From: Mycobacterium colombiense CECT 3035
Lineage (GTDB): Bacteria; Actinomycetota; Actinomycetes; Mycobacteriales; Mycobacteriaceae
Reading direction: 5' to 3'
DNA length: 64,000 nucleotides
Assembly (NCBI RefSeq): GCF_002105755.1
Contig: NZ_CP020821.1
Coordinates: 3,472,001 to 3,536,000, forward strand
Shown: positions 8,487-17,196 of the stretch, piece by piece
How positions within the stretch are numbered: the stretch's first letter is position 1
Layout: every line of letters begins with the position of its first letter
Position numbers and translations under genes: made by a program
The notes under the pieces: model-generated
What the model was told of the DNA's origin: nothing
Seen by the model: the letters and a program-made list of their open reading frames with translations, nothing else
Databases searched by the model: none

Positions 8487-9401
8487 CTATTGCTCCATCA
8501 GCGCACCAGCCGAGAAATTGTGCTCAGGATCACGGCCAGCAAAGTAATCCTGCAGTGTCGAACTCAACTGTGCGGGATCCCAAGCGACGCCGTCGGCGCT
8601 GAATTTCCGCTCCACGGTCGGCGCGGCGACCAATGTCACCTGTGGACCGTAGACGATGAACACCTGACCGTTCACCTCGGCGGCCGCCGGGGACGACAGG
8701 AACTTCACCAGACTCACGACATGCTCGGGCGACAACGGGTCGACGCCGCCCGCTTCCACCTCGGGTGCGTCGCCGAACACGTCGGCCGTCATCGCGGTGC
8801 GCGCGCGGGGGCAGATGGCGTTGGCGCACACCCCGTAGCGGCCCAGCGCCCGTGCGGCGGTGAGAGTGAGCGAGATGATGCCCGCCTTGGCGGCGCCGTA
8901 GTTCGCCTGGCCGACCGGACCGACCAGCCCGGCCTCCGACGCGGTGTTGACGATGCGCCCGAAGATCTGGCCGCCGGCGTCCTTGGCCTTGGAGCGCCAG
9001 TAGGTCGCCGCGTTGCGGGTCAGCAGGAAGTGCCCGCGCAGGTGCACGGCGATGACGAGGTCCCACTCCTCGTCGGACATGTTGAACAGCATCCGGTCGC
9101 GAGTGATGCCGGCGTTGTTGACCACGATGTCGAGGCCACCCAGCGAGTCGGCCTGAGCAACCAGTTCGTCGGCGGTGGCGCGTTCGCTGATGTCGCCGGC
9201 CACGGCGACGGCCTTCGAACCAACCGAGTTGATCTCGTCGATGACGTCGGAGGCGTCCAACGCCGCTGCGATGTCGTTGACGACGACGGTCGCGCCCTGG
9301 CGCGCCAGGCCGAGCGCCTCGGCGCGCCCCAGGCCCGCGGCCGCACCGGTCACCACCGCGACCTTTCCGGAGAGATCGGTCGCGTTCGTGCTGCTAGTCA
9401 A
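8487..9401 (-). CDS. hsd4A: Hsd4A-type short-chain dehydrogenase (steroid side-chain 17-beta-HSD family)
   Basis: Classical SDR of 304 residues, related to Rv3502c and to the dehydrogenase part of human HSD17B4. The Rossmann motif TGAAAGLG (about 18-25), NNAG (about 92) and the catalytic Tyr/Lys in YGAAKAG are present. In actinobacteria Hsd4A oxidises the C22 beta-hydroxyacyl-CoA in sterol side-chain beta-oxidation. The start is a TTG at 9401 with AGAGG about ten bases upstream. It follows fdxD on the minus strand with 44 bases between, so both probably share the promoter with the KstR site at 9745-9758. Confidence 0.88.
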   Translation of the reverse strand: MTSSTNATDLSGKVAVVTGAAAGLGRAEALGLARQGATVVVNDIAAALDASDVIDEINSVGSKAVAVAGDISERATADELVAQADSLGGLDIVVNNAGITRDRMLFNMSDEEWDLVIAVHLRGHFLLTRNAATYWRSKAKDAGGQIFGRIVNTASEAGLVGPVGQANYGAAKAGIISLTLTAARALGRYGVCANAICPRARTAMTADVFGDAPEVEAGGVDPLSPEHVVSLVKFLSSPAAAEVNGQVFIVYGPQVTLVAAPTVERKFSADGVAWDPAQLSSTLQDYFAGRDPEHNFSAGALMEQ

Positions 9402-9445
9402 TTTATGAATACCTCTAGTTTCGGGTTACGCGCTCGGGGTGGGGA

Positions 9446-9637
9446 TTAATCGCCGCGCTGAAGCGCCGCGCGCGGGCATTCGGCGATCGCCTGCTCGGCC
9501 AGTTGCTCCTGATCGGCGGGAATCGGGTCGAGCTTCACCACGGCGTAGTCCTCGTCGTCCAGGTCGAAGATATCCGGCGCAATTCCCAAGCACACCGCGT
9601 TACCTTCGCACCGGTCACGGTCCACGATCACCCGCAC
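9446..9637 (-). CDS. fdxD: Small 3Fe-4S ferredoxin
   Basis: A 63-residue ferredoxin. The cysteine pattern is Cys10, Cys16 and Cys54 (RCEGNAVC ... AECPRAAL), with alanine where a 4Fe-4S protein would have a further Cys, so a 3Fe-4S cluster is expected. It is the first gene of a minus-strand unit with hsd4A, divergent from fadE26. Such ferredoxins feed electrons to P450s; partners here could be CYP125 or CYP142, or another steroid-active oxidoreductase. The partner is an inference from the neighbourhood. Confidence 0.9.
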   Translation of the reverse strand: MRVIVDRDRCEGNAVCLGIAPDIFDLDDEDYAVVKLDPIPADQEQLAEQAIAECPRAALQRGD

Positions 9638-9744
9638 AGCACCCTCCTAGAACCTGGCCTTCACCGAAGGACTCGCCTCATCAGTATGTAGGTCCACCAT
9701 AGGGCCCCGAAACCTCTGGCGAAACGGTCGCTGGATTCCCAGAC

Positions 9745-9758
9745 TAGAACGTGTTACA
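9745..9758. promoter_or_regulatory. KstR operator between fdxD and fadE26
   Basis: TAGAACGTGTTACA is a full match to TnnAACnnGTTnnA. It sits in the 213-base divergent region, about 108 bases from fdxD and 93 bases from fadE26, so it can repress both directions. The rest of this intergenic stretch shows no ORF. Confidence 0.88.
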
Positions 9759-9850
9759 ACCGGGGAGGCGAACGGGTAGCCGTTGGTCGAGCTGCAGCCT
9801 GTGACGAGGCTTGTTACTGAAGAACGTCGTAAACCTCAAGGACGGCCGAA

Positions 9851-11032
9851 ATGCGTATCAGTTACACCCCGGAACAAGAGGAGCTGCGTCGCGAGCTGCG
9901 GTCGTACTTCACCGAGTTGATGACCCCCGAGCGCCGCGAGGCGCTGACCTCGTCGGGCGGCGGCGAGGTCGGGACCGGCACCGCCTACCGCGACACCGTC
10001 GCGCAGATGGGCAAGGACGGGTGGCTCACCCTGAACTGGCCCAAAGAATACGGCGGCCAGGACCGCTCGCCGATGGACTCGCTGATCTTCACCGACGAGG
10101 CCGCCATCGCCGGCGTGCCGGTGCCGTTCCTGACCATCAACAGCGTGGCGCCGACGATCATGGCGTTCGGCACCGAGGAGCAGAAGAAGTTCTTCCTGCC
10201 CAAGATCGCCGCCGGCGAATTGCACTTCTCCATCGGCTACTCCGAGCCCGGCGCCGGCACCGACCTGGCAAACCTGCGCACCACGGCGGTGCGCGACGGT
10301 GACGACTACGTCATCAACGGCCAGAAGATGTGGACCAGCCTGATCGCCTATGCGGACTGGGTGTGGCTGGCGGTGCGCACCAACCCGGAGGCCAAGAAGC
10401 ACCGCGGCATCTCGATGCTGACCGTGCCGACGACCGCCGAGGGTTTCTCCTGGACTCCGGTGCACACCATGGCCGGCGTGGACACCAGCGCCACCTACTA
10501 CTCCGATGTGCGCGTCCCGGTGACCAACCTGGTCGGCGAGGAGAACGGCGGCTGGAAGCTGGTGACCAACCAGCTCAACCACGAGCGGGTCGCGCTGGTC
10601 TCGGCGCAACCGATCTTCCTGGCCCTGCGCGAGGTTCGCGAATGGACGCAGAACACCAAGGACGCCGGCGGCGCCCGGCTGATCGACTCGGAATGGGTGC
10701 AGATCAACCTGGCCCGCGTGCACGCCAAGGCCGAGGTGCTCAAGCTGATCAACTGGGAACTGGCGTCCGCGTCGAGTGAAACCCTGAACCCGGCGGACGC
10801 CTCGGCGGCCAAGGTGTACGGCACCGAGCTGGCCACCGAGGCCTACCGGCTGCTGATGGAGGTGTTGGGTACCGCCGCGACGGTGCGCCAGAATTCGCCG
10901 GGCTCGTTGCTGCGCGGCCGGGTCGAACGGATGCACCGGGCCTGCCTGATCCTGACGTTCGGCGGCGGCACCAACGAAGTGCAGCGCGACATCATCGGCA
11001 TGGTCGCCCTCGGCCTGCCCCGGAACCGCTGA
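9851..11032 (+). CDS. fadE26: FadE26 (ChsE4), steroid acyl-CoA dehydrogenase subunit
   Basis: Acyl-CoA dehydrogenase of 393 residues. With FadE27 it forms the ChsE4-ChsE5 heterotetramer that desaturates C26/C24 steroid side-chain CoA esters. Visible family motifs are YSEPGAGTDLANLRTTA (about 132-148, FAD and substrate loop), INGQKMWTS, and a C-terminal LTFGGGTNEVQRDIIGM that binds the FAD adenine side. FadE26 and FadE27 are encoded 29 bases apart and in the same direction, followed directly by fadD17. The start ATG follows an AAGGA-type site. Transcription is probably repressed by KstR at 9745. Confidence 0.94.
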   Translation: MRISYTPEQEELRRELRSYFTELMTPERREALTSSGGGEVGTGTAYRDTVAQMGKDGWLTLNWPKEYGGQDRSPMDSLIFTDEAAIAGVPVPFLTINSVAPTIMAFGTEEQKKFFLPKIAAGELHFSIGYSEPGAGTDLANLRTTAVRDGDDYVINGQKMWTSLIAYADWVWLAVRTNPEAKKHRGISMLTVPTTAEGFSWTPVHTMAGVDTSATYYSDVRVPVTNLVGEENGGWKLVTNQLNHERVALVSAQPIFLALREVREWTQNTKDAGGARLIDSEWVQINLARVHAKAEVLKLINWELASASSETLNPADASAAKVYGTELATEAYRLLMEVLGTAATVRQNSPGSLLRGRVERMHRACLILTFGGGTNEVQRDIIGMVALGLPRNR

Positions 11033-11061
11033 GCCGCAACGGAATAGAAGGACGGACGTTC

Positions 11062-12159
11062 ATGGATTTCACCACCACCGAAGCGGCGAACGACCTCGGC
11101 AATCTGGTCGACACCATCGTGGACTCGGTATGCACCCCCGAACACCAGCGTGAGCTCGACGCGCTCGACCAGCGTTTCGACCGCGACCTGTGGCGCAAGC
11201 TGATCGACGCCGGCATCCTGTCCAGCGCCTCGGCGTCATCGTTGGGCGGTGACGGCTTCGGCGCGCTCGAGCAGATCGCGATCCTGGTTGCGCTGGGACG
11301 CCAGCTGGCCGCGGTGCCCTATCTCGACTCGGTGATGCTGGGCGCGGGCGCGCTGGCGCGGTTCGGCTCCGAGGACCTGCAACAGAACTGGGGCGCGCCC
11401 GCGGTCAACGGCGAGAAGACGCTGACCGTCGCCCTCGACGCCGAGATGGGCGACGGCCCCGTGCAGGCCGCCAAGGCGGGCGGTGGCTACCGGCTGACCG
11501 GTACCCGCACCCAGGTCGGCTTCGGCCCGGTCGCCGACGCGTTCCTGGTTCCCGCCGAAACGGACTCCGGCACCGCGGTTTTCCTGGTCACCGCCGAGGA
11601 TCCGGGCGTCACGGTGACCGCACTGGAGACCACCGGCCTGGGCAGCGTCGGCCACCTGGCTTTGGACGGGACCGAGGTGGACGAGGGTCGCAAGGTCGGC
11701 GGCGAAGAGGTCGTGACCTGGCTCGGCACGCTGGGCACGTTGGGCCGCAGCGCGTTCCAGCTCGGGGTGCTCGAGCGGGGCCTGCAGATGACGGCCGAGT
11801 ACGCGCGCGAGCGTGAGCAGTTCGACCGCCCGATCGGCAGCTTCCAGGCGGTATCGCAGCGGCTGGCCGACGGCTACATCGACGTCAAGGGCCTGCGGCT
11901 CACCCTCACCCAGGCGGCCTGGCGGGTCTCGGAAGACATTCCGGCCGAAATCGACGTCGCCAGTGCGGCGTTCTGGGCGGCGGACGCCGGTCACCGGGTG
12001 GCGCACACCATCGTGCACGTGCACGGCGGCGTCGGCGTCGACACCGATCACCCCGCGCACCGCTACTTCCTGGCCGCCAAGGAGATTGAGTTCGCCCTGG
12101 GCGGTGCGACCGGCCAGCTGCGCCGGATCGGCCGGGAGCTGGCCGAGACTCCCGCTTAG
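11062..12159 (+). CDS. fadE27: FadE27 (ChsE5), partner subunit of FadE26
   Basis: A 365-residue acyl-CoA dehydrogenase homologue, shorter and more divergent than FadE26, as in the heterotetrameric steroid ACADs where only half of the active-site parts come from each chain. The N-terminal domain is recognisable (LIDAGILSSASASSLGGDGFGALEQ), as is the C-terminal REREQFDRPIGSFQAVSQRLAD segment. AAGGA precedes the ATG at 11062. The gene lies between fadE26 and fadD17 in one operon. Confidence 0.93.
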   Translation: MDFTTTEAANDLGNLVDTIVDSVCTPEHQRELDALDQRFDRDLWRKLIDAGILSSASASSLGGDGFGALEQIAILVALGRQLAAVPYLDSVMLGAGALARFGSEDLQQNWGAPAVNGEKTLTVALDAEMGDGPVQAAKAGGGYRLTGTRTQVGFGPVADAFLVPAETDSGTAVFLVTAEDPGVTVTALETTGLGSVGHLALDGTEVDEGRKVGGEEVVTWLGTLGTLGRSAFQLGVLERGLQMTAEYAREREQFDRPIGSFQAVSQRLADGYIDVKGLRLTLTQAAWRVSEDIPAEIDVASAAFWAADAGHRVAHTIVHVHGGVGVDTDHPAHRYFLAAKEIEFALGGATGQLRRIGRELAETPA

Positions 12160-12164
12160 GCGCA

Positions 12165-13676
12165 ATGGATCTCACCGATGACCTGACGGTCACCAAGCTG
12201 CTGGCGCCGCTGACCGAGATCGACGATCGGGGTATCTACTTCGAGGACTCGTTCACCAGCTGGCGCGACCACCTGCAGCACGGTGCTGCCATCGCCGCGG
12301 CGCTGCGTGCGCGGCTCGACCCCGCCCGGCCGCCGCATGTCGGCGTGCTGCTGGAGAACACCCCGTTCTTCTCGGCGATGCTGGTGGCGGCGGGAATGTC
12401 GGGCATCGTGCCGGTGGGACTCAACCCGGTGCGCCGCGGCGAGGCGTTGCGACGCGACATCGCAAGGGCCGACTGCCAATTGGTGCTGGCCGATTCGAAG
12501 TCGGCTGAAACGCTGGGCGACATCGAGCACCTCAACGCCGATTCGCCCCAGTGGGCCGACGAGATGGCCGAGCATCGCGACGCGCCGATCACTTTTCAGA
12601 ACGCCTCGCCCGCCGACCTGTTCATGTTGATCTTCACGTCGGGCACCAGCGGCGAGCCCAAGGCGGTCAAGTGCAGCCACGGCAAGGTCGCGATCGCCGG
12701 CGTGACGATGTCACAGCGCTTCGACCTGGGCCGCGACGACGTCTGCTACGTGTCGATGCCGCTATTCCATTCCAACGCGGTGCTGGTCGGCTGGGCGGTG
12801 GCGGCGGCCTGCGAGGGCTCGATGGCGTTGCGGCGCAAGTTCTCCGCGTCGAACTTCATCGTCGATGTGCGCCGCTACGGCGCCACCTACGCGAACTACG
12901 TGGGCAAGCCGCTGTCGTACGTGCTTGCCACGCCCGAGCGCCCCGACGATGCGGACAATCCGCTGCGCGCGGTGTACGGCAACGAGGGTGTGCCCGATGA
13001 CATCGAGCGCTTCGGGCGCAGATTCGGCTGCGTCGTGCAGGACGGGTTCGGTTCGACCGAAGGCGGCGTGGCCATCGCGCGCACGCCCGACACGCCGGCG
13101 GGTTCGCTGGGCCCGCTCCCCGACGGCATCGACATCATCGACCCCGACACCGGGGCGTCATGCCCGCCCGGCGTGGTCGGCGAACTGGTCAACACGGCGG
13201 GGCCGGGGCGTTTCGAGGGTTACTACAACGACGAGGCGGCCGAGGCCGAACGGATGGCCGGCGGGGTGTACCACAGCGGTGATCTCGCCTATCGCGACGA
13301 CGCAGGCTACGCGTATTTCGCCGGGCGGCTGGGCGATTGGATGCGAGTGGACGGCGAAAACCTTGGTGCGGCCCCGATCGAACGGGTGTTGCTGCGCCAT
13401 CCCGACGTCAGCGAGGTCGCGGTATACCCGGTGCCGGACGCGATGGTCGGCGACCAGGTGATGGCCGCCGTGGTGCTGGCGCCGGGCGCCGAACTCGACG
13501 ACGACAAGTTCCGCGCCTTCTTGTCCGAGCAGCCGGACCTGGGACCCAAGCAGTGGCCGTCGTACGTGCGGATCACCGCCGAACTCCCGCGGACGGTGAC
13601 GTTCAAGGTGCTGAAGCGACAGCTGGCCGCCCAGGGCGTGGACTGCGGTGATCCGGTGTGGAAGATCCACCGATAG
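12165..13676 (+). CDS. fadD17: FadD17, steroid side-chain acyl-CoA ligase
   Basis: Adenylate-forming acyl-CoA synthetase of 503 residues. Motif A is IFTSGTSGEPKAVKCSH (about 161-177). The motif around GFGSTEGG (about 300) and the C-terminal hinge YFAGRLGDWMRVDGENL follow, and a lysine near the end (TFKVLKRQL) is the usual catalytic one. FadD17 of M. tuberculosis activates steroids with shortened (C24) side chains. It is the third gene of the fadE26-fadE27-fadD17 operon, five bases after fadE27. Confidence 0.93.
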   Translation: MDLTDDLTVTKLLAPLTEIDDRGIYFEDSFTSWRDHLQHGAAIAAALRARLDPARPPHVGVLLENTPFFSAMLVAAGMSGIVPVGLNPVRRGEALRRDIARADCQLVLADSKSAETLGDIEHLNADSPQWADEMAEHRDAPITFQNASPADLFMLIFTSGTSGEPKAVKCSHGKVAIAGVTMSQRFDLGRDDVCYVSMPLFHSNAVLVGWAVAAACEGSMALRRKFSASNFIVDVRRYGATYANYVGKPLSYVLATPERPDDADNPLRAVYGNEGVPDDIERFGRRFGCVVQDGFGSTEGGVAIARTPDTPAGSLGPLPDGIDIIDPDTGASCPPGVVGELVNTAGPGRFEGYYNDEAAEAERMAGGVYHSGDLAYRDDAGYAYFAGRLGDWMRVDGENLGAAPIERVLLRHPDVSEVAVYPVPDAMVGDQVMAAVVLAPGAELDDDKFRAFLSEQPDLGPKQWPSYVRITAELPRTVTFKVLKRQLAAQGVDCGDPVWKIHR

Positions 13677-13724
13677 CGGGCGTTGCCGCCTGATGCGCCG
13701 TCCTGGCAGTAAACTCAGCGGTTG

Positions 13725-13952
13725 ATGAAAATCCGCGAAGTGATCGCCGGCTCGATCCTGGTCGGGTGGCTGGGCGCGGCCGCGCTCGGGCGAAGCGCCG
13801 GTTTCGCCGCGGCGGAGCCGCCGCCGCCCCCGCCACCGCCACCCCCGCCGCCGCTGGTGTGGTCACCGCCGACCCCTGACCCCGAACCGTGGGAAGCTCC
13901 TCCGCCGGAGCAGGGACCGCCCCTGCCGCCACTCCCACCGCCGGCGGGCTGA
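13725..13952 (+). CDS. Small secreted proline-rich protein of unknown function
   Basis: A 75-residue ORF beginning MKIREVIAGSILVGWLGAAALG, a signal peptide or N-terminal anchor with probable cleavage after AGFAAA, followed by a tail that is about half proline and has a run of twelve prolines. Similar short proline-rich exported peptides are common in mycobacteria. No clear ribosome-binding site is visible before the ATG; a TTG directly before it is an alternative start. It is separated from fadD17 by 48 bases and has no recognised partner. I infer a cell-envelope location only. Confidence 0.6.
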   Translation: MKIREVIAGSILVGWLGAAALGRSAGFAAAEPPPPPPPPPPPPLVWSPPTPDPEPWEAPPPEQGPPLPPLPPPAG

Positions 13953-14024
13953 TGCCCCCGCCCCGTGCACGCCGCAGGTGACTGCGGGGCCGCAATGAAA
14001 ATGCCGCTTAGACAAGGAGACGCG

Positions 14025-14087
14025 ATGGTGGATGAGCCGGTCGCCGCCGTCCGCGTCACGCCCGCCGATAGCGAAATCAGCGCATGA
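14025..14087 (+). CDS. Very short ORF (20 codons) coupled to the serine hydrolase gene
   Basis: ATG at 14025 is preceded by AAGGAGA at eight bases, the best ribosome-binding site in this patch. It encodes a 20-residue peptide (starting MVDEPVAAVRV) whose TGA overlaps the ATG of the next gene at 14084 (ATGA). The downstream gene has no ribosome-binding site of its own, so this ORF may exist to bring ribosomes to it. No similarity is recognised. Confidence 0.45.
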   Translation: MVDEPVAAVRVTPADSEISA

Positions 14088-14797
14088 CCGCACGGCCTCT
14101 CGAACTCGCGCTGGAAGCCAGCTTCGAACAGCTCGCCGCCTCGGCGCCGGCGAATGTCGGCGTCGCCATCGCCCGGCCGGACCGAACGTTTTCCCTGGGC
14201 AGCTGGTGGTCGGGCGTCGCATGGTCGACCATCAAGGTGCCGCTGGCGATCGCGGCGCTGCGCAACGATTGGCTGGGGTCGCGCGATCTGGTGATGAAGG
14301 CCATCACCGAATCCGACAATCGCGCGTCCGAACAGTTGTGGTCGCAATTGGGCGAACCGATGGACGCGGCGCGGCGGGTGCAGGCCGTGGTGGCCGAAGG
14401 CGGTGACACCGCGACGGTGGTCGAATCGCGGCGACTTCGCCGTGGCTTCACCGCTTTCGGCCAAACCGAGTGGAGCCTGCAGCGCCAAGCGCGGTTCGCC
14501 GCGGAGCTGTCGACCATCCCGGATGCCGTCGAAGTGATCGACCTGATGCAGCGGCTCGTCGCCGGCGACCAGTGGGGGCTGGCCGCCAAAGGCCATGCCG
14601 CGAAGGGGGGTTGGGGCCCGGGCATGCATGGCGGGTATCTGGTCCGCCAGTTCGGCATCGTGCCGACGCCGTCCGGCCAATGGGGTGTGGCGCTCGCAGC
14701 GGACGCGGACGACGGCGCGTTCGAGACGGGCGTCGACGTGGTCAATACCCTGACGGACTGGCTGCTGAGCCGGCTGCCGACCCTAGCCCGTTATTGA
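14084..14797 (+). CDS. Serine beta-lactamase-like / penicillin-binding-fold protein
   Basis: A 237-residue protein with the active-site set of the serine beta-lactamase superfamily: SxxK as S48-T-I-K51, SxN as S77-D-N79, and a K-G-G box in HAAKGGWGPG. No signal peptide is visible at this start, which is unusual for an enzyme of peptidoglycan or beta-lactams; either the real start lies elsewhere or it acts in the cytoplasm. It overlaps the convergent ilvX by 15 bases. It is not part of the sterol pathway as far as can be seen. Substrate unknown. Confidence 0.75.
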   Translation: MTARPLELALEASFEQLAASAPANVGVAIARPDRTFSLGSWWSGVAWSTIKVPLAIAALRNDWLGSRDLVMKAITESDNRASEQLWSQLGEPMDAARRVQAVVAEGGDTATVVESRRLRRGFTAFGQTEWSLQRQARFAAELSTIPDAVEVIDLMQRLVAGDQWGLAAKGHAAKGGWGPGMHGGYLVRQFGIVPTPSGQWGVALAADADDGAFETGVDVVNTLTDWLLSRLPTLARY

Positions 14798-16333
14798 CGG
14801 CACCACGGCGTCGATCAGATGGGGGCCGGGTTCGGCGAAGGCGGCACGCAGCGCGTCGGCCAATTCCTCGGCGGTGGCGACTCGTCGCGCGGGCACTCCC
14901 ATGCCCTCGCTGATCTTCACGAAATCCATTGTGGGGTCAGACAAGTCGAGCAGCGCGAGCGCCTCGGGCCCGGGCGCGGACCCGGCCCCGACGCGTTGCA
15001 GCTCGATCCGCAGGATGTCGTAGGCGCTGTTGTTGTACAGCACGGTGGTCACGTTGAGGTTCTCACGGGCCTGCGTCCACAGTCCCGAAATCGTGTACAT
15101 CGCCGAGCCATCGGATTCCAGGCACAGCACCGGACGGTGCGGCGCCGCCACCGCGGCGCCCACCGCGGCCGGGATGCCGTAGCCGATCGCCCCGCCGGTC
15201 AAGGTCAGCCAGTCGTGTGCCGGCGCCCCGGCGGTCGCCCCCGCAAGCAACACACCGGAGGTGTTCGACTCGTCGACCACGATCGCGGCTTCGGGCAACA
15301 GCGCCCCGATCACGTCGGCGGCGGACGCGGAGGTCAGCGGGCCCGTCGGCAGCTGCGGGCGCGACGCGGACGCCGCCGCCGCTTCGGTGCCCGGCGCCAC
15401 CTGATCCGCCAGGGCGATCAAAGCCTCTGCCGCGCCGCTGTATTCGGCGAGCACGTGCACCTCGCAGCCGGCCGGTACCAGATCGCTGGGCATGCCCGGG
15501 TAGGCGAAGAACGACACCGGAGACTTGGCACCGGCCAGCACCAGATGCTTGGCGCCGTCAAGCTGGGCCGTGGCCGCTTCGGCGAAATACGCCAGCCTGT
15601 CGACGGCGGGGACGCCGGCGCCGCGCTCCAGCCGGGTCGGGAAGGTCTCACACAGGACGCGGGCACCCGTGGCCGCCGCGATGCGGGTGGCCGCCGCCAG
15701 CCCCGCACGGCGGGTCGCGTCGCCGCCCACCATGATCACCGTCGGCTCGCCGGAGCGAAGCACCTCGAGCACCTCGGGCGCCAGCAGCGGATCGGCGCCC
15801 GTCGGCCGCGCCTCCAGGTTGGAGAACAGCTGGGCGCCGTCGGACCAGGACACGTCGGCGGGCAGGATCAGCGTGGAGATCTGCGAACCCCACAGGCTGG
15901 CCGCGATGCCCTCGACGGCGTCGGCCGAGACCTGCGAGGCGTCACTGGTCCGGCGCACCCATCCCGAGACGGTGCCGGCCAGCGAGTCGATGTCGGATTC
16001 CAGTGGGGCGTCGTACTTTTTGTGATATGTGGCATGGTCGCCGACGACCACCACCATCGGCACCCGCGCACGACGGGCGTTGTGCAGGTTGGCCAGGCCG
16101 TTGCCGAGTCCGGGGCCCAGGTGCAGCAGTACCGCGGCCGGACGATCGGCGATGCGGGCGTAACCGTCGGCCGCGCCGGTGGCGACGCCCTCGAACAACG
16201 CCAGCACGCCGCGCATCCGCGGCACGGCGTCCAACGCGGCGACGAAGTGCATCTCGGACGTGCCCGGGTTGGCGAAACACACGTCGACGCCACCGTCGAC
16301 CAGGGTGTTGATCAGGGCCTGGGCGCCGTTCAC
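14783..16333 (-). CDS. ilvX: Thiamine-diphosphate enzyme, acetolactate-synthase-like
   Basis: ThDP-dependent enzyme of 516 residues, matching in position and length M. tuberculosis IlvX (Rv3509c). The N-terminal domain carries the catalytic Glu in ALFEGVATGAADGYARI (about 47-62), the centre is the usual ThDP-enzyme middle domain, and the C-terminal domain has the metal-binding motif CLESDGSAMYT... with NNSAYDILRIEL. It starts at GTG 16333, overlapping the stop of the amidohydrolase gene. The E-x-GDGS-N pattern says it binds ThDP; whether it makes acetolactate is not shown, and its link to sterol breakdown is unknown. Confidence 0.85.
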   Translation of the reverse strand: MNGAQALINTLVDGGVDVCFANPGTSEMHFVAALDAVPRMRGVLALFEGVATGAADGYARIADRPAAVLLHLGPGLGNGLANLHNARRARVPMVVVVGDHATYHKKYDAPLESDIDSLAGTVSGWVRRTSDASQVSADAVEGIAASLWGSQISTLILPADVSWSDGAQLFSNLEARPTGADPLLAPEVLEVLRSGEPTVIMVGGDATRRAGLAAATRIAAATGARVLCETFPTRLERGAGVPAVDRLAYFAEAATAQLDGAKHLVLAGAKSPVSFFAYPGMPSDLVPAGCEVHVLAEYSGAAEALIALADQVAPGTEAAAASASRPQLPTGPLTSASAADVIGALLPEAAIVVDESNTSGVLLAGATAGAPAHDWLTLTGGAIGYGIPAAVGAAVAAPHRPVLCLESDGSAMYTISGLWTQARENLNVTTVLYNNSAYDILRIELQRVGAGSAPGPEALALLDLSDPTMDFVKISEGMGVPARRVATAEELADALRAAFAEPGPHLIDAVVPSITG

Positions 16334-17157
16334 TTCATCGCCTCCAGTCGGAAAACTCGTTCGGCGTTGGCGCGCAGGAAATCTCGGCGAGCCTCATCGG
16401 TCAGCCCGAGTTCGTCCAGCCCCGCCAACGCGTGCTCGTGGGTGATCATCGGATAATTGGTGCCGAACAACACTTTTCGTTGCCCGGTGCCGGTCTTCAT
16501 GAAGCGCACCAGTTCGTCCGGCAACCGCTTGATCGTGTAGGCCGAGGTGTCGATGTAGACGTTTTCGTGCTTGCGGGCGACCGCGACCATCTCCTCGGTC
16601 CACGGGTAGCCGACGTGGCCGCACACGATCACCAGCTCCGGGAAGTCCAGCGCCACCTGGTCGATGTAGGGGATCGGCCGGCCGGTCTCCGACGGGCGCA
16701 GCGGGCCGGTGTGGCCGACCTGGGTGCAGAACGGGACGCCGGATTCCACGCACTGGGCGAACAGCGGGTAGTAGCGACGATCGGTGGGCGGGGCGTTCCA
16801 CAACCACGGCACCACCCGCAGGCCGACGAATCCCCCGTCGGCTATCCGGCGCCGCAGCTCCCGGACGGCCTCCATCGGGCGGTCCAGGTCGACGGTGGCC
16901 AGGCCGGCGAGCCGGTTCGGGTGTGCGGCAATCCATTGCGCCACCTCGTCGTTGGAGACGAGGTCCGCCCCGCCCGGCCCGCGCCAGGCGCTGAGCACAC
17001 CCAGGTCGACGCCGGCGGCGTCCATCGACGCCAGGGTGGTTTCGATGGGGATGTCGGTGTCGGGGATCGTGCCGCCCGTCCACCGCCGCAGCGATGCCAG
17101 CATGTCGCTGCGCAGGAACCGCGCAGTCGGATGCTGCATCCAGACATCGATCGTCAT
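16330..17157 (-). CDS. Amidohydrolase-2 family protein
   Basis: TIM-barrel metal-dependent hydrolase/decarboxylase of the amidohydrolase-2 family, 275 residues, syntenic with Rv3510c. Visible family signatures are GFVGLRVVPWLWNAPP, CTQVGHTGPLRPS, a histidine in VIVCGHVGYPWTEEM and an aspartate in the NVYIDTSAYTIKRLPDEL/FGTNYPM region. It is translationally coupled to ilvX (TGA/GTG overlap) on the minus strand. Some members act on aromatic or beta-keto acids; here the substrate is unknown. Confidence 0.8.
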   Translation of the reverse strand: MTIDVWMQHPTARFLRSDMLASLRRWTGGTIPDTDIPIETTLASMDAAGVDLGVLSAWRGPGGADLVSNDEVAQWIAAHPNRLAGLATVDLDRPMEAVRELRRRIADGGFVGLRVVPWLWNAPPTDRRYYPLFAQCVESGVPFCTQVGHTGPLRPSETGRPIPYIDQVALDFPELVIVCGHVGYPWTEEMVAVARKHENVYIDTSAYTIKRLPDELVRFMKTGTGQRKVLFGTNYPMITHEHALAGLDELGLTDEARRDFLRANAERVFRLEAMK

Positions 17158-17196
17158 GCGATTCGACTCTAGACCGGGGCCCGCCGGGGCCCGAGG

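Noticed and set aside
13800..13950. Frameshift or low-quality sequence in the polyproline stretch
   Set aside because: The frame continues without break from the signal peptide to the stop, and proline-rich short exported proteins are known in mycobacteria.
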